DNA of 64,000 bases from NCBI GenBank assembly GCA_964639895.1, contig CAZXEJ010000003.1, positions 1-64,000 of the forward strand, read 5' to 3'. The notes under the pieces are model-generated. The model saw only the letters and a list, made by a program, of their open reading frames with translations. It did no database searches and was not told the DNA's origin. The position numbers and the translations under genes were made by a program. How positions within the stretch are numbered: position 1 is the first letter of the stretch; each line of letters starts with the position of its first letter. Below, one piece after another: positions 62,104 through 64,000 of this stretch. Source of the DNA: CAZXEJ01 sp964639895 (lineage in GTDB: Bacteria; Desulfobacterota_D; UBA1144; Nemesobacterales; JADFKM01).

Positions 62104-62747
62104 TGTTTACGGGTATCGTCGAAGACGTAGGCCGTGTTGCGGCCGTCCGCCCCCGTGGAGGGGGCAGGGAGGTGGTTATAGCCCCGCGCAGGCTGGATGC
62201 CGCCTCGCTGGCCGAGGGTGAGAGCATAGCGGTCAACGGATGCTGCCTCACCGTGGAGACGGCCTCGGCCGAGGGGTTCACCGTCTTCGCCTCGCACGAG
62301 ACGCTGGCCCGCACCAACCTGGGCCGGGTCAAGGTGGGCGACGAGCTCAACCTCGAGCGTTCGGTGGCGGTGGGCGGGAGGCTCGGGGGACACATCGTGA
62401 ACGGCCACGTCGACGGCGTGGGCAGGGTGAGCTCCGTGCGCCGGGTGGGGGGGTCGGTGGAGCTGCGTATAGCGCTTCCGCCCGGCCTCTCGCGCTACGT
62501 GGTGGAGAAAGGTTCCGTCGCCGTAGACGGCGTGAGTCTGACGGTGAACGAGGTGCGCGGGGATGAGTTTACGGTGAACATCATCCCCTACACACAGGAC
62601 GTTACCACGCTTTCCCGTCTGCGGGAGGGCGACGTTGTGAACATCGAGTGCGATATACTGGCCAAGTACGTCGAGAGGCTGCTCGGCCGTGGCGGCGAGG
62701 GAGGCGGCGGGGACGAGGTGTTGTCGCAACTGCTCGAGAAGCTGTAA
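62103..62747 (+). CDS. ribE: Riboflavin synthase alpha chain
   Basis: 214 aa. Two lumazine-binding beta-barrel repeats, each starting typically (MFTGIVEDVGRVAAV; GHVDGVGRVSSV). SIAVNGCCLTV, SHETLARTNLG and VDGVSLTVNEV are the substrate-binding motifs. It dismutates two 6,7-dimethyl-8-ribityllumazines to riboflavin. ATGA overlap with lspA. No FMN riboswitch was seen, and the other rib genes are not adjacent. Confidence 0.95.
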   Translation: MFTGIVEDVGRVAAVRPRGGGREVVIAPRRLDAASLAEGESIAVNGCCLTVETASAEGFTVFASHETLARTNLGRVKVGDELNLERSVAVGGRLGGHIVNGHVDGVGRVSSVRRVGGSVELRIALPPGLSRYVVEKGSVAVDGVSLTVNEVRGDEFTVNIIPYTQDVTTLSRLREGDVVNIECDILAKYVERLLGRGGEGGGGDEVLSQLLEKL

Positions 62748-62763
62748 GGGAGGTGGAAGGGAG

Positions 62764-63288
62764 TTGGGCGCCGTTCGTATTGTCTATCTGGTGGGATTCA
62801 TGGGCTCGGGCAAGTCCACGGTGGGCCGCTTGGTGGCCCGAAGGTTGGGGTGGGAGTTCGTCGACATGGACGGCCTCATCGAAGAGAGGGAGGGACGCAC
62901 GGTGGGGGAGATCTTCGCCGCCGAGGGCGAGAAGGGGTTCCGACGTAAAGAGAAGGCCCTGCTAGGCGAGATCGCGGCCGGTGAGCGGCTGGTCGTGGCC
63001 ACCGGAGGCGGAGTGGTGCTCGACGAGGACAACCGCCTCACCATGAGGCGCAGCGGGGTGAGCGTATACCTCAGGACGCCGTCAACGGTGGTGTGGAGTA
63101 GGATAAGGGACGAGGGAGGAAGGCCGCTGCTCGAGGTCGAGAACCCTTACGAGCGGGTGTGCGAGCTCATGCGCGAGAGGCAGCACCTCTACGAGCTCTC
63201 CGACTACGTGGTCGATACGGAGGGGCTGCCCCCGGACGAGGTGGCCGACCGCGTACTCTACAAGCTTGGGCTCGGCGCAGTGGAGTGA
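62764..63288 (+). CDS. aroK: Shikimate kinase
   Basis: 174 aa P-loop kinase phosphorylating shikimate. Walker A GFMGSGKSTVG, the shikimate-binding DMDGLIEEREG and RRKEKALL, the GGG motif ATGGGVVL and the lid Arg region (DEGGRPLLE) are present. TTG start at 62764 preceded by GGAGG. It is the third gene of lspA-ribE-aroK. An upstream Cys-rich extension of the frame is rejected. Confidence 0.95.
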   Translation: MGAVRIVYLVGFMGSGKSTVGRLVARRLGWEFVDMDGLIEEREGRTVGEIFAAEGEKGFRRKEKALLGEIAAGERLVVATGGGVVLDEDNRLTMRRSGVSVYLRTPSTVVWSRIRDEGGRPLLEVENPYERVCELMRERQHLYELSDYVVDTEGLPPDEVADRVLYKLGLGAVE

Positions 63289-63318
63289 GCCGGCGCAGAG
63301 GCGGGTGGGGCGGAGCTA

Positions 63319-63346
63319 TTGATTCTGCGGCTTCGGTCGGCATAAT
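63319..63346 (+). promoter_or_regulatory. Predicted promoter of tRNA-Leu
   Basis: TTGATT (63319-63324), 16 bases, CATAAT (63341-63346), in an AT-rich pocket 25 bases before the tRNA 5' end. Confidence 0.55.
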
Positions 63347-63370
63347 TATTTACGGTTTCCCCTTAAGAGA

Positions 63371-63457
63371 GGGCAGGTGGCGAAATTGGCAGACGCGACG
63401 GCCTCAAAAGCCGTTGGGCTTACGCCCGTAAGGGTTCGACTCCCTTCCTGCCCACCA
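63371..63457 (+). tRNA. tRNA-Leu (CAA)
   Basis: 87-base class II tRNA: acceptor GGGCAGG/CCTGCCC, anticodon loop CTCAAAA (CAA), long variable arm (GGGCTTACGCCC), T-loop TTCGACT, and encoded ACCA end. Confidence 0.96.
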
Positions 63458-64000
63458 CGTTTTCCACTCCGCGGAACGTCTCCTTGCGTAAAGTGAGCAT
63501 GTTGAATATGCCGGCCCAGTAGGTCTCGTGTCGCTCCACCTTAAGACCCGCTTCGGCCGCCGTCGCTACGGTGTTCCTGTCGAGGTGGCATCCCACCCTC
63601 CGTACGGTAAGCGGGGTAAGCAGCTTCTGGAGCGCCTTGAACAGGGGGTTGGTGCTGACCGTGTGTTCGAGCAGCAACACCCTGCCGTCGCGTCTCACCA
63701 CCCTCCTCATCTCTCGCAGCGCGCGCAGCGGGTCCGGCACGGTGCACAGCGTGAGCGTTGCCACCACGGTATCGAACGACTCGTCGGCGAAGAGCAACGC
63801 CTCGGCGTCCATGCGCGTGAAGGTGGCGCTCATACCAAGCCTACGAGCCGCCTTCCTGGCCTGGGCCAGCATGCCCTCGGATATGTCGACGGACGTCACC
63901 GTGCATGCTGCAGGATAGTGTGGGAGGTTGAGCCCGGTGCCCACCCCCACTTCGAGCACGCGGCCCCGTGCGGCGCTGAGCAGCCGCCGCCTCAGTCTGG
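63420..64000 (-). CDS. SAM-dependent methyltransferase, partial (start beyond window)
   Basis: About 193 codons visible; the frame is open to the right edge, so the N-terminus lies outside. Motif I VLEVGVGTGLNLPHY and the acidic SVDISEGMLAQARKAA, plus ATLTLCTVPDPLRALREMRRVVRRDG, define a UbiE/Methyltransf_11-type class I enzyme. The substrate is unknown. The stop lies inside the tRNA-Leu gene on the opposite strand, giving a 38-base antisense overlap, so the last residues (GRKGVEPLRA) are encoded by tRNA sequence. Confidence 0.88.
   Translation of the reverse strand, partial: RLRRRLLSAARGRVLEVGVGTGLNLPHYPAACTVTSVDISEGMLAQARKAARRLGMSATFTRMDAEALLFADESFDTVVATLTLCTVPDPLRALREMRRVVRRDGRVLLLEHTVSTNPLFKALQKLLTPLTVRRVGCHLDRNTVATAAEAGLKVERHETYWAGIFNMLTLRKETFRGVENVVGRKGVEPLRA

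Noticed and set aside
1..64000. CRISPR array, transposase, integrase or phage genes
   Set aside because: I saw no regularly spaced repeats and no ORF with transposase, recombinase or phage structural motifs.

Overview
The window is GC-rich chromosomal DNA from a Gram-negative bacterium. Envelope genes support this: BamD-like and small lipoproteins, LspA, TolC/RND efflux, a prepilin peptidase and a diheme cytochrome c peroxidase. ATA and AGG codons are frequent despite the high GC, GTG and TTG starts are common, and there is a sigma-54-type response regulator and an archaeal-style double-AAA CDC48 protein. Together these point to a deep-branching lineage such as Desulfobacterota or a neighbouring uncultured phylum. 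That placement is inference only. Roughly a fifth of the window is GC-rich sequence without convincing genes, in blocks of 0.3-1.5 kb. I found no IS element, CRISPR array, prophage or rRNA.

Layout. 0.2-1.3 kb: MscS channel (-). 2.4-12.5 kb (+): a copper/silver island with promoter, small secreted protein, TolC-like OMF, CusB-like adaptor, CusA-like RND pump, cupredoxin, methyltransferase and CopB-type ATPase, largely joined by ATGA overlaps. 13-17.7 kb: a small ORF, a flippase, an LhgO-like oxidase and a small unknown protein behind a promoter containing a perfect palindrome. 19-23.2 kb: WalJ-like hydrolase, purB, SCO1, a decayed PCu(A)C copper chaperone and three tRNAs (His, Arg, Pro). 23.3-28 kb (-): a heterodimeric ABC exporter with an unusual deletion, and an unknown Cys-pair protein. 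28.9-30 kb: a DipZ-like thioredoxin. 30-36 kb (-): cdc48, pilD, histidine kinase and NtrC-type regulator in one operon. 36.6-40.9 kb (-): obgE, mgtE, recO, argJ. 41.6-45.2 kb (+): ald, ACT-ACT regulator, def, bamD-like and a lipoprotein. 45.4-52.8 kb (-): dksA-like, EamA transporter, hemA-hemC, a Mo-oxidoreductase, and a four-gene pterin operon (two PTPS/QueD, folE, SDR). 54-55.6 kb (-): an orphan nuoM. 56.2-57.2 kb (+): cytochrome c peroxidase with a near-consensus promoter. 58.4-64 kb: two unknown small proteins, an acyl-CoA ligase, lspA-ribE-aroK, tRNA-Leu, and a methyltransferase running off the right edge.

How the parts fit. Copper handling recurs: efflux to the outside (Cus-like), cytoplasmic export (CopB), periplasmic binding (cupredoxin), SCO1 and the PCu(A)C relic. 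The pterin operon has the enzyme set for tetrahydrobiopterin-like pterins rather than a complete queuosine pathway. The most unusual items are the ABC exporter whose degenerate half lacks about 33 residues of the NBD helical subdomain, the pterin operon, the CDC48-PilD-two-component operon, and the palindromic promoter at 17.3 kb.
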